A DNA stretch of 64,000 nt from Phialophora verrucosa. Its lineage: Eukaryota > Ascomycota > Eurotiomycetes > Chaetothyriales > Herpotrichiellaceae. Made by a program: the position numbers and the translations under genes. This document shows, piece after piece, positions 42,588-53,859 of the stretch. Below the pieces are notes generated by a model. That model made no database searches and had not been told where the DNA came from. It saw only the letters and a list, made by a program, of their open reading frames with translations. The stretch's first letter is position 1. Every line of letters begins with the position of its first letter. The DNA is taken from the NCBI GenBank assembly GCA_002099365.1, contig MSED01000009.1, forward strand, positions 1,426,001 through 1,490,000. Direction: 5' to 3'.

Positions 42588-42944
42588 TCTGCATCTCCAG
42601 CCAGAACGACACCCAGGCTGCTCGGAGATGGGCTATTTCAAATGACGATGCCACCAGCCGAAGTGAGGAATCGTCCTACTCTAGGAAGAAGCGAGGCAGG
42701 CTGCGCCTACTGCAAGCACGACACAGTCGAGCGCACTTGCTGCAATGTCAGAGCGTGCAAACCTGCTTTGCCCGACTCGAAGCCACGAACCACTTGCTGC
42801 AGAAGGAGGCACACGCCTAGCTACGCTGAAGCTACCCCCATCATCAGTGGCTTTAGTCATGGCGACAAGCTTCACCTCGATTTCTAGCACGGCATCATTA
42901 GTCCCCGCATATTATCAATATTGGAGTGCTAACAGAAAGACGAC
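42588..42944. other. Intergenic, no gene seen
   Basis: 357 bp between two same-strand genes. Short overlapping frames only. Confidence 0.45.
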
Positions 42945-44516
42945 ATGCCTATCACTTTCCATTCTCTCGGTTCAGTCAACAGTGTCCCCGGCAGCCTGCA
43001 GAATGACACACTATCGACCCCGCCAGTGTCCCACGGGGGGTTCAAGGAAGTTCCATTCAGACCACAAGACAATGATCATGTTAGCTTAAGCATGAAAACC
43101 AGCCATCACAGGCATGAGCCGCACAATATGTCCTCCCCGCGGATGGCGGCTTCTGTCAAAACAGAGGGGCGCAGGCGCAGGAACCCACTAAGTGGTTCCC
43201 GTCCCAGGGCGCGCAGCTTACGGAAGAGCAACTCTTTACCAACTGTACAGCCTCGATTCGAACAGGGTACTGTTGAAACTTTTGGAGGAGCACCTGAAAG
43301 CCCTCCGCAAAGAGCACGACGATGGACAATTTCCTCCAAAGCCGCCTCGACCTGCGGGCTTGCCACTCTGGTGCCAGCCAATGACACATCTGACAGAGCA
43401 AATGCAGACAGCCATTCCAGCTCCTATGCGAACCGAAGCCCGGCAATGATAACTCTACGCCGGGCAACTACGACAAGGCCACGAAGACAAACGAAAACAC
43501 TAACATCGTTCCCACCGCCTAAGTTCAGTCAAGACAGCAACGGACTCCTATCCTCGTTTCTTGACACGATCACGAGCTACAGTGAAGCACCAGTGGAGTC
43601 TCAGCCGACGAAGCGGGTCCCACAGACGTCGCGAAGACCCTCGACAGTAAGCACAAAAGACGATGTCCGCCCTTCGACGAGTGCGGTCGCGTCACCTGTT
43701 CATACTGAGGTGGTAACGCTAGAACCAGGACTATCAATATCCGGATCGAATCAGGCCCTCAGCTCAATCCGTCGGTGCTCCACTCGCTACATCTCGGAGA
43801 ATGTGGTATATGAAATTATCTGGGACGAGAATTTGAGTTCGTCTGCGAGCTCAGATGGAGAAAACCCCAGCTCTCGTGGCCGCGGCTCCATTCTGCAGAG
43901 TCGGGAACTTGCCGGAACAGAAACACTGGAGAGACGGCTATCGAATGCTCTCTCGCGCTCAAGGCGAGCCTCGACGGATGAAAGTCGGAGTAGAAGGACA
44001 AGCTATGTGCCCGGCATGGAAGTGTCCTTGCAGAGCATTTGGTCTAACCCCAAAATTGCTCGGCTATTTCGCGAGCCAGCATCCGAAAGGCTACCCCGTT
44101 CCAAGTCCTCGACAAAGACGAGCAACGTGTTCCCTTCACTGTCGACAGACGCAGGCTCCAGCCAAGCTCGCACAAGACCCTTTCCTGAGCGTGTTGAGTT
44201 CTTCCCTCCGCTCCGGAGTCGAGCGAACTCGAATGGAAGTGGAATTGTGGTAGATTTGACGGTTGGAACGGCGCAAGATGGTTTGCAAACGGATCGACAT
44301 GCCTCCCTACAGGCCCAGGGAGACTTGCCACTCGGGGTAACGGGGAGCCGTTTTGGCAGTATGGTCGGCGCCAGCTCACATGCGAAGCGAAGAAGCACCC
44401 CGGACCATCACGAGCAACGCAGAAGCCTGAATATTGGCGGCAGGAGAGCAAGTGAAGGTCGAAGACAAGCCGAAGAGTCTGATGACGAAACCCTTCAGCT
44501 GCTGAGTGGCACTTGA
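42945..44516 (+). CDS. Hypothetical Ser/Arg-rich disordered protein
   Basis: Not recognised. A single 523-codon frame begins with ATG at 42945. The protein is highly polar, rich in Ser, Arg, Thr and Pro, with many R-R-x-S and S-x-x-S/T-P-like stretches, so it is probably disordered and phosphorylated. The exception is an ordered island at about residues 275-305, SIRRCSTRYISENVVYEIIWDEN. Its aromatic/hydrophobic spacing contrasts with all around it and could be a binding motif or small domain. A second less polar stretch is EVSLQSIWSNPKIARLFRE at about residue 365. No signal peptide, membrane segment or zinc site is seen. The length of the frame and its lack of stops support a real gene. Function is unknown. 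Confidence 0.65.
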   Translation: MPITFHSLGSVNSVPGSLQNDTLSTPPVSHGGFKEVPFRPQDNDHVSLSMKTSHHRHEPHNMSSPRMAASVKTEGRRRRNPLSGSRPRARSLRKSNSLPTVQPRFEQGTVETFGGAPESPPQRARRWTISSKAASTCGLATLVPANDTSDRANADSHSSSYANRSPAMITLRRATTTRPRRQTKTLTSFPPPKFSQDSNGLLSSFLDTITSYSEAPVESQPTKRVPQTSRRPSTVSTKDDVRPSTSAVASPVHTEVVTLEPGLSISGSNQALSSIRRCSTRYISENVVYEIIWDENLSSSASSDGENPSSRGRGSILQSRELAGTETLERRLSNALSRSRRASTDESRSRRTSYVPGMEVSLQSIWSNPKIARLFREPASERLPRSKSSTKTSNVFPSLSTDAGSSQARTRPFPERVEFFPPLRSRANSNGSGIVVDLTVGTAQDGLQTDRHASLQAQGDLPLGVTGSRFGSMVGASSHAKRRSTPDHHEQRRSLNIGGRRASEGRRQAEESDDETLQLLSGT

Positions 44517-46605
44517 AGGCGGACTTTAGTCGAGACGGATGAACGGTGGACATGAGCTCTCGCGATGCAGTTCTGCATGCATACCTATCAGTACCGAATT
44601 GTGTAGTAGTGCTATCCGTACGTGGAAAGGGTACGATACGCTGCACAAGTCCGTGATTACCGCAGCAAGGCGCGATTGCACAATCGTTGCATCCATCGTA
44701 CCTCTAGCTTTAGCATTGGTTCCCCTGTCTTGCGTCTGAATGGTCACCCGAGGCCCGAAGCGAGCTGGATGCAGGGAGTCAGCACGCCCACTCATGTCTT
44801 GTCTAATCCCGATAGTCTCTTGGACATCGTAGGCCAGCCAAAGGCGGGAGGGTACGGAATACCGTGGGCTTGCTCAATCGAGGGACACGTCGCCAATTAC
44901 GTGCAGACATGATATGAGTATCGGGAACTGGAGGCTCCTGCAAGCCATGGGAAGCGGGTGCGGTGCATGGCTACTAGCGCAAAGGCTTCGAGAATCCATC
45001 TATACATATCAAGTGCGGCGCGTGGACATCCCAAGCAGTCCATAACGTACACAGTACCGATACGGGTGGATAGGAGACCAGTTCCGTTGCACAACAGCGA
45101 ATGGTGAACGTGCCGCAAGCTGTACCCGGGAGGCTGGGGAGCACTATTTCCCACTCGAGATCTGTTGATCTTACCACTTCGATTCCGAAAGATTGGGCCT
45201 CGAACACCGCTAGCTCGTGAGCCAATGTTTGATGTCACCCAGATGTGGAATCTGCAGACGACATTCCCGCGAACATGCCTCCGAGGGAAGCTACCGAGCG
45301 AAGCACGACGACAAGAGACATGTCCCACCAGTCGGAACTTCCGCGATACGGGAATAGCTTGAAAGAAGGAAATTTCAGGGCAAAGACAATGGAGAATCGC
45401 GACGCTGTTATCGGGTGGTGCACCGCGGCGTCCCGCAGCCCTCAACCTGGGCGAGGCGAGCAATGGAAGATGCTGATACGGACCGCGTAAATGAAATGCT
45501 GCCGACGGGACTATCGACCGCCGCTGCCAATTGGGAGGAGCGAGGGACGTTGTGGAGGGTGGGAGGGTGTGTGATCGACCCCAAAGCGTATCGTAACTGT
45601 GTGTGTAGAAGGCCCCCTCATCTTCCCTCTTTGTCAGGTCCGGACGGCTCTGCTGATCAGTCAGCCGCAATAATCGCAGTCGCCATCGCCATCGCCATCG
45701 CCATCGCTGTCATGGCTTCCACTCCTCTTCTCGCCGGGCGTAGCGAGGTAGGTATAAAGTGCTGAACCCGCACTCGCGGGTCGGACGTAAGACAAGCTCC
45801 GTGCGTCTCTCTTTGTGCCTGATTAAGTTGTCTGAATAGATGAGCGATCCGTGAGAGGGCGAAGACTAGAGTTCGGCATCGTTTCCGTAGAGAGAGCGAG
45901 TTGTGTGGAGGGAGTTGGGAGTTGTCCGAAGTAGGGCGGTGCCGTAGCACAAAACCACCCGGACTTACAGTAGTAGATCGTATACACAGGAAGCCCCCGC
46001 TCGCCCCCCAAGGCCGAAATTCCTTATCCCGTCATCTCCCCCCGGTTAAAGTAGCACCACCATAGTGGCGCCTTAGGCCCAGGGCATGTCGGGAGTGCCT
46101 GGCGGGCTAACTGGCTGGCTGCGTTGGCACGCTGTCGACCTCTGGTGTGCCTAGAGTTTGCCGATAGGCTTCGGCTTCCCTCGCTCCTCTGTCATCGTCA
46201 GCTTCCACGTTTCCCCATTCGCATCCTGCCAACCCTGTCTGAACATTGGCACTCAACTCACTTCGCATCGACCTCAACCACAACCTCCCCTTTCCTCCCT
46301 CGCCTCGAAAAGCTACCACCCTGTATACGCAGAATCGGACTCTCCTATAGCTACACGACCGACCTCAATCGAGTTTTGCATCTATTCGGCAATCTACCGC
46401 CACACCCGAGTCCGCTGTGCTCCTCGTACCGCTAACCGACGAATCTCCGCGGCATTTACAGAGCATTTACGTTGAGCCGTCACCCTCAATTACGAACCCT
46501 GCGCCGGACACCTGGGTCTGACAACACGCCATATCTCCCGAGCCTCTCGTCTGCAGTCTTCGGCCTCCTGCGTCGGATCGTCGTCTCCCTCAAGATGATC
46601 AGGTC
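44517..46605. other. Intergenic, no gene called
   Basis: 2.1 kb before Med12. A 257-codon minus-strand frame (44897-45670) lacks an ATG at its left end and any domain text. The (CGCCAT)4 repeat is at 45681-45704. The last 450 bp are pyrimidine-rich and form the Med12 leader and promoter, with a four-codon upstream frame touching its ATG. Confidence 0.45.
45681..45704. repeat. (CGCCAT)4 hexanucleotide repeat
   Basis: Four perfect CGCCAT units in intergenic DNA about 900 bp upstream of the Med12 start. Confidence 0.8.
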
Positions 46606-46609
46606 ATGA
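46595..46609 (+). promoter_or_regulatory. Minimal upstream ORF overlapping the Med12 start codon
   Basis: A four-codon frame (ATG ATC AGG TCA TGA) starts at 46595 in the leader. Its stop TGA at 46607-46609 overlaps the Med12 ATG at 46606-46608 as ATGA. Such an arrangement would allow termination-reinitiation. The sequence shows it directly; a regulatory effect is inference and depends on the true transcript start. Confidence 0.5.
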
Positions 46610-49600
46610 CATCTATTCCCCTGGCCGAACCGCGGCCTCCTCCTCAATTGCCACGTCCACCTGGCTTGAGTCGACCTCCTGCCAGGAGGAGCACTAGCAA
46701 TGTCTTCTTGTCACTGGACAGAAGACCTTCGGGGCTGCAGAGGCAGATGTCGGACATCGGGGACGACAGACCGGCAAAGAGGCGGAAGATGGAAGGAGAA
46801 GGCCAGCAACTGGATCAGGCTTCCAGCCACAACAACCTTCCTCCAGTTGCTCCACAATCAGCGGATTCAGAGGCCGAGATCAGGAACATCCAACTGCGAT
46901 GGGTCAAGCCTGCGGCCATCCGGCCGAGAGTGGGCAAATCACTGGTGAAGAACGAGGAGGACGGCGATGGGGAAGACGATGTGCCTGAACTCCCACCGAG
47001 GCCCTGGAGAACGACTGAACCGCCCAATGCAGTGGAAGAATCGAAACCGACTCACCGGTCTCGAGTCAACATTCCTGTGCCGAACACGCCGGATTCGATC
47101 GAACTCCCCTCTGCGGTACCTCATTTTGTTCCCAGGAAGCCGGCGGGCTTTTTTCCCTGGACCGGAAAACATGCGGAGGACATTTTAAGCGACACGAATG
47201 TGAAGACCGGCTATTTCGACAAGCCGCCGAACCCCACGGAGAAGGAGCTGAACACCGCGCGCGTGCCCCTTTACAACGCATTCAAGCACAAGTCAGGCGT
47301 TGACAGCTTGTCCGTCTTGTTCTCGCTCGTCCTGGACCAAAAGAGCCTCCATGGCACTACCAGTTCCGTGTCGACTTTCAAACCGCCCCCGCGTGTCACC
47401 TTGACCGAAGCGAAGCGAAAGTCGTGGATAGCAGATTTGGCCAATGCTGAGGTTCCATTGAGACGATTAAGCAGAACCATTCCCCAGGGTATTAGGGGTC
47501 AAGCTCTGTTGGATCAATGCTTGCAGAGTGATGTTCCTCTGAGCCGCGCAATTTGGTTTGCAAAGTGCGTTTGTGCAAACGAGATTCGGACTCTGAAGCG
47601 GAAAGGGACAGCCCCTACTGTCGCGGTCGGTACGGAGAGCAAGTGGCTGCGCGAATGGACTGTCAACGTCGAGCAATTTGTGGAGGCATGTCTTGCACAG
47701 AGCAGCCTACCAGATTGGAAATCCAACATTCAATATGCCTTGCGGCTTACCACTCGCTTGTATTTGGAGAATCTGCTGGATCGGGACCACTATCTGGACT
47801 GGATTTTGAGTTCTTTCGCTTCGGCTGATGTCGGCCATACACCGTTCTGGCTGATGATCACTCACATCTACAAGCAAGACTTGGGTCAGTATCGGAGAAG
47901 AGGCAGCAGATTTGTCGAAGCCCTCATCAATAAGTTCCACTCCCTGGCCAACGTCCAGGAGCCGGCGATAGCTCCGTTGCGGCAGAGACTGCGTGCTGCG
48001 ATCCGTGAACTTCTGTTTGCACGTGCCGCGCTGTTCTTGATACCAGACAGGTGGCCAGAGAACATGGAGGTCGTCAGAGCTTGCCTTGACCAGACTCTCC
48101 CAGCGGAGCGTCAACTCTTTGACGGTCTCAATCGCATCAACCAAAGGGTCATGGGTCACAATAAAGCAGACATTTCGTCCATTCGAACCCCTGATCAAGC
48201 TCTGGTTGGGATCCTCGACGCAGCTCGAGTACCCTACAATCTCACGGATCTCGAAGATAGTCTCAAAAGCGTCTGTCCTGATTCTGCACTGCTCATGCAA
48301 ACCTGTCTCGAGTGGTCATGCACCCGGTTTCGCTATTCGAGAACGCGAATATACCTCATCACGCGCTTGGTCAAACGATGGCAACGAGAAGGCCTCGACG
48401 TGGATACCGCGATCCTGAATTTTCTCTCCGCCTACAAAGAGAAAAGAACCACTGCTGATCCCCAAAGCTTAAAGCATTTGATTGCGCAATTCTCCCGGTC
48501 CGATGGCTTCACGATCAGCAAATATATGCAATGGCTCATGGTCAGAGGTCTTCCAAAAGACGGAACAGTCCGTATCGACACGAACTCCATTTTTGGATCA
48601 GCTGAGGGAACCTGGCAAGAGGAAGACCCCGAAACCACTCATTTTCTGCTTGATCTATCCTTGAACAAGGTCGAAAGTCACGTTGTCAATCTGAGGAGAG
48701 CAATCCTCGAGCGTGCCGGCTTCGACCCCAGCTCAGAAGAGGCCACTTTCAGGAAGTGTATACGTTTTGTTGAGCAAAGGTTGGCTGATCCCAACTCGGT
48801 GTCAAAGTCTCAAACGCCAAGAGTTACCGAGCCCTCTTTTGCTTTGCTGCCATGGACTATACGGACAAGGATATCTATGTGGCTTCGTGCGAGGGCTCTT
48901 GAAGGTGCCAAGGCAGAGCAAACCGGCCCGGCGCTTCCTGGGTCGAGGATCCTGAACGAAGAACAGTTCTTCCTGATTCGGCACGTTCTTGAAAGCATGG
49001 ATGACGAAGCAGTGCTGGCCGATGTGGTTGGTATCTTGTCTTCGTCCAAAAACGACGACCTGGTAGCGTCGCTTGTGGCAACGATTCATTTCCATGCGGA
49101 TGCATTTTCCTCCCTTGGCGCGCTCGAACTTCTACAGAAGCAGATGTGTCAAGTCTACATGACTTGGCGGCCCGCGAAGCCAACCATGCCCCTACTTACT
49201 TCGACACTGCTAGACCTGTGCACCGCCTTCCCATCGAAGGCGCCCGCGATCAAACTCCTACAGCAAGACCTGGTTAGGGGCGATCGCGGTCGGGCAGTTG
49301 CGGCTTGCTCACCATATAGTGATGGAATTGCGGAGTCTTTGCAGCAGGCAGGTGCTACCTTCGTTGAGGACTTCGAGGCCATATTACAGTCAGAAACCAA
49401 CATGAACGAACAAACCATGAACGGGCTTTTTTCGGTTCTAGTCGATCGCATCGAGAAGCAGCAGAAATTTGAGGACGATCCACAGACAACCCTATCATTC
49501 TGCCAACTTTTGAGCCGGCTTCGTCTATGCCGCAGGGGCCAAGGAGAGTTGCTCATACAAAAATGGATGTCAAGACTCCTACCTCGCCTGGATTCGAAGT

Positions 49601-51150
49601 GGGGTCCACTGCTTCTTCGAAATCTCCTCTCGACCGGGTGCGTAACTTTCACCGGCATGCTAGAAGCAGTCGCCACCTCTAAGCACGGAACACGAAGCAA
49701 TGTAGCGTTTGCGTCCTTGCTGTACCAGATCCTGGGACACACCAAGAGCACAGTACTAGACTGGGCTGCTTATCAGACGCGGACTCGATGGTACGAATAT
49801 GTGCAGCGAGACCCCAAGACGGCCTTGGAGACCCTTTGCGAAGCCGGGCTGCAGGGTTTCTCACCGAAGTTCGACTCTCTTCTTCTGTCCTTGCTCGTGA
49901 ATGGCAACAGTTTGAGCTCGTGTGTCCTGTCTGGAGCGGCCAGGCAATGGTTCCTCAAGACACTCAGTCGTTCACTGACCTGCCGGGACGGAGAATTGAC
50001 CGGAGCCGACCTCCGAGCACTTTTCCAGACCATGAACATCTTCTCGCATCCTTACGTCGAGCTACGTTTGCGAAGCATGTCAGAGAACTCTGCCGAGAAG
50101 GGCTCGGGAGCAAACCACGACGAGTTGGCGGATGTTCTGTACGCATCTCTGCAACAGACCATGCAGACGTCACCTCCGTCTTCGATCAAGGGGCAAGACC
50201 AACGATTCGCACAGTTTCTTCAAACAGTTGGCCCGGAGGTAGCCACTTTGATCCGACATAAGGTTGAGAACGAGTTCCTGGAGGCCTCCCCAAAGTTGCC
50301 GCCGGGTAAAGTGACGAGTCCTCTGGCGGCTGTGTTTCCGGGCGAAACCCAGCAGCTTGCATCGACCATTGAGCGCGCGTTCCAGGTCTGCAGGAAGGAC
50401 ACCGTGCCGAGCGTCGGGTTCATGTCGCAACTGATCGACCGGTTATCTCTGTACTTCAAGTCGCTAGCTTATGCCTCGGTCGCTCCAAGCATCCCCAATA
50501 CCGCAGGTCACCCAGCAATCCCCGGAATTTCTGGGCCTTCTACAGCGATGAACAGCCCTCAGGTGGGGGCGGCGCCTTCCACTCCCACCATCAGCGCATC
50601 AGAACACGCCTCGAGCGTCTGTTCGCTGCCATGCTTGAGCTATCTGAAGTATATGCTGCAGATGGTGTGTCTACAACGGCCAGCACTCATCCTAGCCGGA
50701 CGTACTGGACCCAATCCAAAACAAGGTCAGTCGGAACAGGTGCAACTTCTGGTCCGTCTAGCCTCGATAGCGACACATCCAGTAATGGTCGCGGCATCGA
50801 AGCAGCAAGGCAACAAAGAGCAGCAAGTTCTGGCCAAAGACGTGATTCTTTCAATGTTCGACATTATCGCCACCATTATCGACGAAGTCAGCGATGAAGT
50901 GAACATGATGTGTGGGAAACTGTTGAAGGACAAACTACAAGATGGACGCGTCCGGTATTTGTTTGGCAGTATCAGCATGCTTGGATCTGTACAAGTGCAA
51001 GACATGGGCCAAGGTCTACAGTTGACGAAAGAAGGCAAAGGGATCATAGGAGAGTGGAAGCCTCGCATGTGGGAAGTGCTGAATAATGGCAGTGGCAAGG
51101 AGAACGAGACGTCTCTTGGACTAGGACTTTTTGGAGCCAGGTACAGTTAG
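46606..51150 (+). CDS. SRB8: Mediator complex subunit Med12 (Srb8)
   Basis: Largest part of the Mediator kinase module with Med13, Cdk8 and cyclin C; nuclear. It activates Cdk8 and controls access of core Mediator to RNA polymerase II. Single exon, 1514 residues, usual for filamentous ascomycetes. The first 110 residues are Pro/Arg-rich and contain a basic AKRRKME stretch, a likely nuclear signal. The diagnostic Med12 domain (PF09497) is at about residues 259-330, with RVTLTEAKRKSWIADL, then VPLRRLSRTIPQGIRGQ and WFAKCVCANEIRTLKRKG. A long helical-repeat body follows. The C-terminal quarter has a low-complexity linker (IPNTAGHPAIPGISGPSTAM) before PCLSYLKYMLQMVCLQRPALI. The start is supported by the Pro-rich N-terminus common in this family. 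No frameshift is seen. Confidence 0.95.
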   Translation: MTSIPLAEPRPPPQLPRPPGLSRPPARRSTSNVFLSLDRRPSGLQRQMSDIGDDRPAKRRKMEGEGQQLDQASSHNNLPPVAPQSADSEAEIRNIQLRWVKPAAIRPRVGKSLVKNEEDGDGEDDVPELPPRPWRTTEPPNAVEESKPTHRSRVNIPVPNTPDSIELPSAVPHFVPRKPAGFFPWTGKHAEDILSDTNVKTGYFDKPPNPTEKELNTARVPLYNAFKHKSGVDSLSVLFSLVLDQKSLHGTTSSVSTFKPPPRVTLTEAKRKSWIADLANAEVPLRRLSRTIPQGIRGQALLDQCLQSDVPLSRAIWFAKCVCANEIRTLKRKGTAPTVAVGTESKWLREWTVNVEQFVEACLAQSSLPDWKSNIQYALRLTTRLYLENLLDRDHYLDWILSSFASADVGHTPFWLMITHIYKQDLGQYRRRGSRFVEALINKFHSLANVQEPAIAPLRQRLRAAIRELLFARAALFLIPDRWPENMEVVRACLDQTLPAERQLFDGLNRINQRVMGHNKADISSIRTPDQALVGILDAARVPYNLTDLEDSLKSVCPDSALLMQTCLEWSCTRFRYSRTRIYLITRLVKRWQREGLDVDTAILNFLSAYKEKRTTADPQSLKHLIAQFSRSDGFTISKYMQWLMVRGLPKDGTVRIDTNSIFGSAEGTWQEEDPETTHFLLDLSLNKVESHVVNLRRAILERAGFDPSSEEATFRKCIRFVEQRLADPNSVSKSQTPRVTEPSFALLPWTIRTRISMWLRARALEGAKAEQTGPALPGSRILNEEQFFLIRHVLESMDDEAVLADVVGILSSSKNDDLVASLVATIHFHADAFSSLGALELLQKQMCQVYMTWRPAKPTMPLLTSTLLDLCTAFPSKAPAIKLLQQDLVRGDRGRAVAACSPYSDGIAESLQQAGATFVEDFEAILQSETNMNEQTMNGLFSVLVDRIEKQQKFEDDPQTTLSFCQLLSRLRLCRRGQGELLIQKWMSRLLPRLDSKWGPLLLRNLLSTGCVTFTGMLEAVATSKHGTRSNVAFASLLYQILGHTKSTVLDWAAYQTRTRWYEYVQRDPKTALETLCEAGLQGFSPKFDSLLLSLLVNGNSLSSCVLSGAARQWFLKTLSRSLTCRDGELTGADLRALFQTMNIFSHPYVELRLRSMSENSAEKGSGANHDELADVLYASLQQTMQTSPPSSIKGQDQRFAQFLQTVGPEVATLIRHKVENEFLEASPKLPPGKVTSPLAAVFPGETQQLASTIERAFQVCRKDTVPSVGFMSQLIDRLSLYFKSLAYASVAPSIPNTAGHPAIPGISGPSTAMNSPQVGAAPSTPTISASEHASSVCSLPCLSYLKYMLQMVCLQRPALILAGRTGPNPKQGQSEQVQLLVRLASIATHPVMVAASKQQGNKEQQVLAKDVILSMFDIIATIIDEVSDEVNMMCGKLLKDKLQDGRVRYLFGSISMLGSVQVQDMGQGLQLTKEGKGIIGEWKPRMWEVLNNGSGKENETSLGLGLFGARYS

Positions 51151-51670
51151 AACACCTTGGCAGTGTCTGATTTTCGGGGGTTTTCGAAAGGGCGACTGTT
51201 TCCATGTTCTTGTTCATCTACAGCCATTTACGATGTCACGATGAAATGGGTGAGGTTGTTTGGTTTTTGATACACGGTGTGCGTGTAATGGATGGATTGT
51301 GTTACGATAGACTTCTGGCACCCCAGCATTGCAGGCAGGAGCATGGGGCTACAGAAGGAAGCGCGCTCCACCTAGCGTGGGCAGCGAGCGGTGATATATC
51401 TAGCCAGATCTGACAAAAGACCATTTGACCAGCAGTATCGCTCGAGTGTCGCTCGAGGTGCCTTTTTTGTACGTTTGCTTGCTGAACAAGAGGCTGGAGT
51501 TTGATTTGACCCTGGCGGCTGGACCAGGCTGAGACGATAGGGGGCGCTTGGTCTCATTCTCAACAGCTCTATGCCGACTCTCGCGACCACAACGGCAAAA
51601 CAAATGTGCACAGGCACTGTTCTTCCCCTGTATCGAGATTTCAATTGCTGACGGTCTCGCATCCCAATCG

Positions 51671-51705
51671 GCAGATAGATAGATAGTTAGATAGACAGAT
51701 AGGCA
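51671..51705. repeat. Imperfect (GATA)n tract
   Basis: Runs of GATA interrupted by GTTA and GACA, intergenic. Confidence 0.7.
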
Positions 51706-51970
51706 GTGGCCTGAGGTTCTCGCCCGGCACGCGATACGCCAGCACAAGCACGTCATCTCACTGTCGACACTCGACTCTCCGTGGACTTCTGGAGCGGCGA
51801 GTTGAGTCGAGGAGGGTGCGCGTGTCTTACCCACCTCGTATGCTACATACAGTACGTCTTGTTCTTGTGTGTGGAAAGTCGAGAATTCTAGAACTCAAGA
51901 TCTTTAGATTTTAGATTTACGTTCGGCGGGGCCGTGGTTATTAGAATCCATCTCTTCGATTTCGGGGGTT

Positions 51971-51994
51971 CTCTATTTCTCTATTTCTCTATTT
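51971..51994. repeat. (CTCTATTT)3 tandem repeat
   Basis: Three perfect 8-bp units about 67-90 bp upstream of the FAD monooxygenase ATG, so probably in its promoter or 5' leader. Confidence 0.8.
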
Positions 51995-52060
51995 CGGGTT
52001 CGCTTGTAGAACCGTCTCTCTCAGATCTCCTTGACCTTGAGAACGACCAGGATCTGCAAC

Positions 52061-53859
52061 ATGGGCGACGCGGGCGATCCGCCTCTTTCCCTCTCCCAGG
52101 AGTGCAACGAGCCTCTCAGCCTCCGTGTGGCCATCATCGGCGGCGGGCCCGCGGGTCTGGGCGCCGCGATTGCACTCTCGGCTCTTCCTCCCTCTCTCCC
52201 TCTGCCGGGAGGGAATGGGAGGGTGAATCTGAACGTGCAGGTCCGGCTATATGAGCGGGCGGGCGAGCTCAGAGAGATCGGCGCGGGGATCCGCATCGGG
52301 TATAACTGCTGGAGGGTGCTCGAGTCGTTGGGGCTGGACGCGGCGGAAGAGGTCAGGGGGCATCATAAGCGGGGGATTGTGCATCGGTGGGTTCTTCCTG
52401 TTTCATCCCTCCATGATTTGGTCGAGTGATGCTGGAGGTCTCGCCTTGCGCAGTCCGTTGTGTGGAAACGAGGGGAAGGGGCACGGGGGAGGAACGAGAG
52501 TGAAAGGAGAACAGAATCTTGAGGGGATGTTATCTTCCTGTGCTACGCTCTGCCTTCCTCGTCACCATCACTCACTTGAAAGGATGGTTTCTTGTCTCGA
52601 CGAATTCATCGAACTAACTGTGCCGTTGAGTTTAGGAATGGCCTGACCGGCGAGGTTGTCGGCAGGACAGGACCCGTTGGACTGCCTTTGAAATATCAGC
52701 CCAGACGGGTCAGGAGGACGAGGTTACAGGCCGCGTTGAAGGCGAAGGTGCCGGAAGGTGTCATCCAGCTGAAGAAGAAGCTGGTGCTGATGGAGGATCT
52801 GGGCGGCGAGGGCGTGAGGCTCACGTTTGAGGATGGCGAGGTTGCCGTTGCGGATCTTGTTGTCGGGGCCGATGGGATTCGTTCGGTGAGCACGCCAGTC
52901 GATTTGACAGGTTCTCTACTGACGTTCTGAAGGCCGTGAGGGATCATATCTTCCCGGATCATAAGATCCAGTTCACAGGTAAGTGCTATTTTCCTACCAC
53001 CACGTACGTACGAGTAGCTACAACTCACACTGTCAGGCACGACCATCTGGCGGGTCCTCATTCCAGTCACCGCGATAAAACATATCCCCGAACTTACGGA
53101 GAAGACTTCATGGTGGCATGGTCCGGCTGGCCATGTATACCATTCCTTCGTCGACGATGTGGACGAGCTTGACGAGGAGGAGAGAATGTTCGAGATTGCG
53201 GCAAGAAATGTGGTAGACCCGCAGACGGCAAAGGGCAAGAGATTCAGTTGGGGAATCCCAGCGACGAACGAGCGAGTTGAGAGTCATTTCGTGGTGAGCG
53301 AGCATTGCCGGTCGGCAGTGGTGGTGCTGGTGATGGATCTATGATTGCTGACTCACGTCTCCAGGACTACGACCCTCGCATCAGAGAACTACTCAGCAAA
53401 GTACCGGAAGGACAGTGGAAAGAGTTCTCGGCTTTCGCGGGTCCAAGGCTGGAAAAACTGACGGGTTGGAATAAGGTCGTGCTTCTGGGGGATGCAAGCC
53501 ATCCTCTCTCCGGTGCATTTGGCTCAGGAGCTGCCTTCGCGCTGGAGGATGGCTGGATTCTCGCCCGCGCAATCGCCTACGCGGCGGCGACGTCTCAGTC
53601 ACTGGATAAAGCGCTGCACATCTTCGACCACATCAGATCTCCCTACTACCTTCGGATGTATCAGTACCTGGACGAGCAGAAGCAAAAGGTGGCACAGGCG
53701 AAGAAAGCCGATCTCAACGCGAGCTTCGAGGACAGCTTGAAGGCCAGAATGGAGGCATTTGGTGGGGAGGAGGCCTTGCCTTGGATCTACCGCAACGACA
53801 TCGAGAGGGTCTGGGAAGGGTTTTTGCAGGAGCAAAATCAATTAGAGGGCACACATTGA
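52061..53859 (+). CDS. FAD-dependent monooxygenase, salicylate-hydroxylase-like
   Basis: Group A flavoprotein hydroxylase that would use NAD(P)H and O2 on an aromatic or polyketide substrate, unknown here. I model five exons: 52061-52386, 52636-52885, 52933-52978, 53037-53293 and 53365-53859, giving 457 residues. All junctions are GT..AG and in phase. The first intron is long (249 nt) and the third exon only 46 nt. The ADP-binding GxGxxG is GGGPAG at residues 27-32. The DG motif is GADGIRS (Asp188), and the GD motif is GDASHPLSG starting at Gly335. LYERAGELREIGAGIRIG is the second-strand acidic end plus the class signature. No membrane segment is seen. Several earlier frames in the first intron are not supported by family text. 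Upstream and downstream genes give no pathway hint. Confidence 0.9.

Larger units (their letters stand above)
51151..52060. other. Intergenic with simple repeats
   Basis: 910 bp. It holds a GATA-rich run at 51671-51705 and a perfect (CTCTATTT)3 repeat at 51971-51994 in the probable leader of the next gene. Minus-strand frames up to 144 codons look like chance. Confidence 0.5.

Noticed and set aside
44897..45670. 257-codon minus-strand open frame upstream of Med12
   Set aside because: It does not begin with ATG and has no domain text or typical composition. It looks like a chance stop-free stretch.
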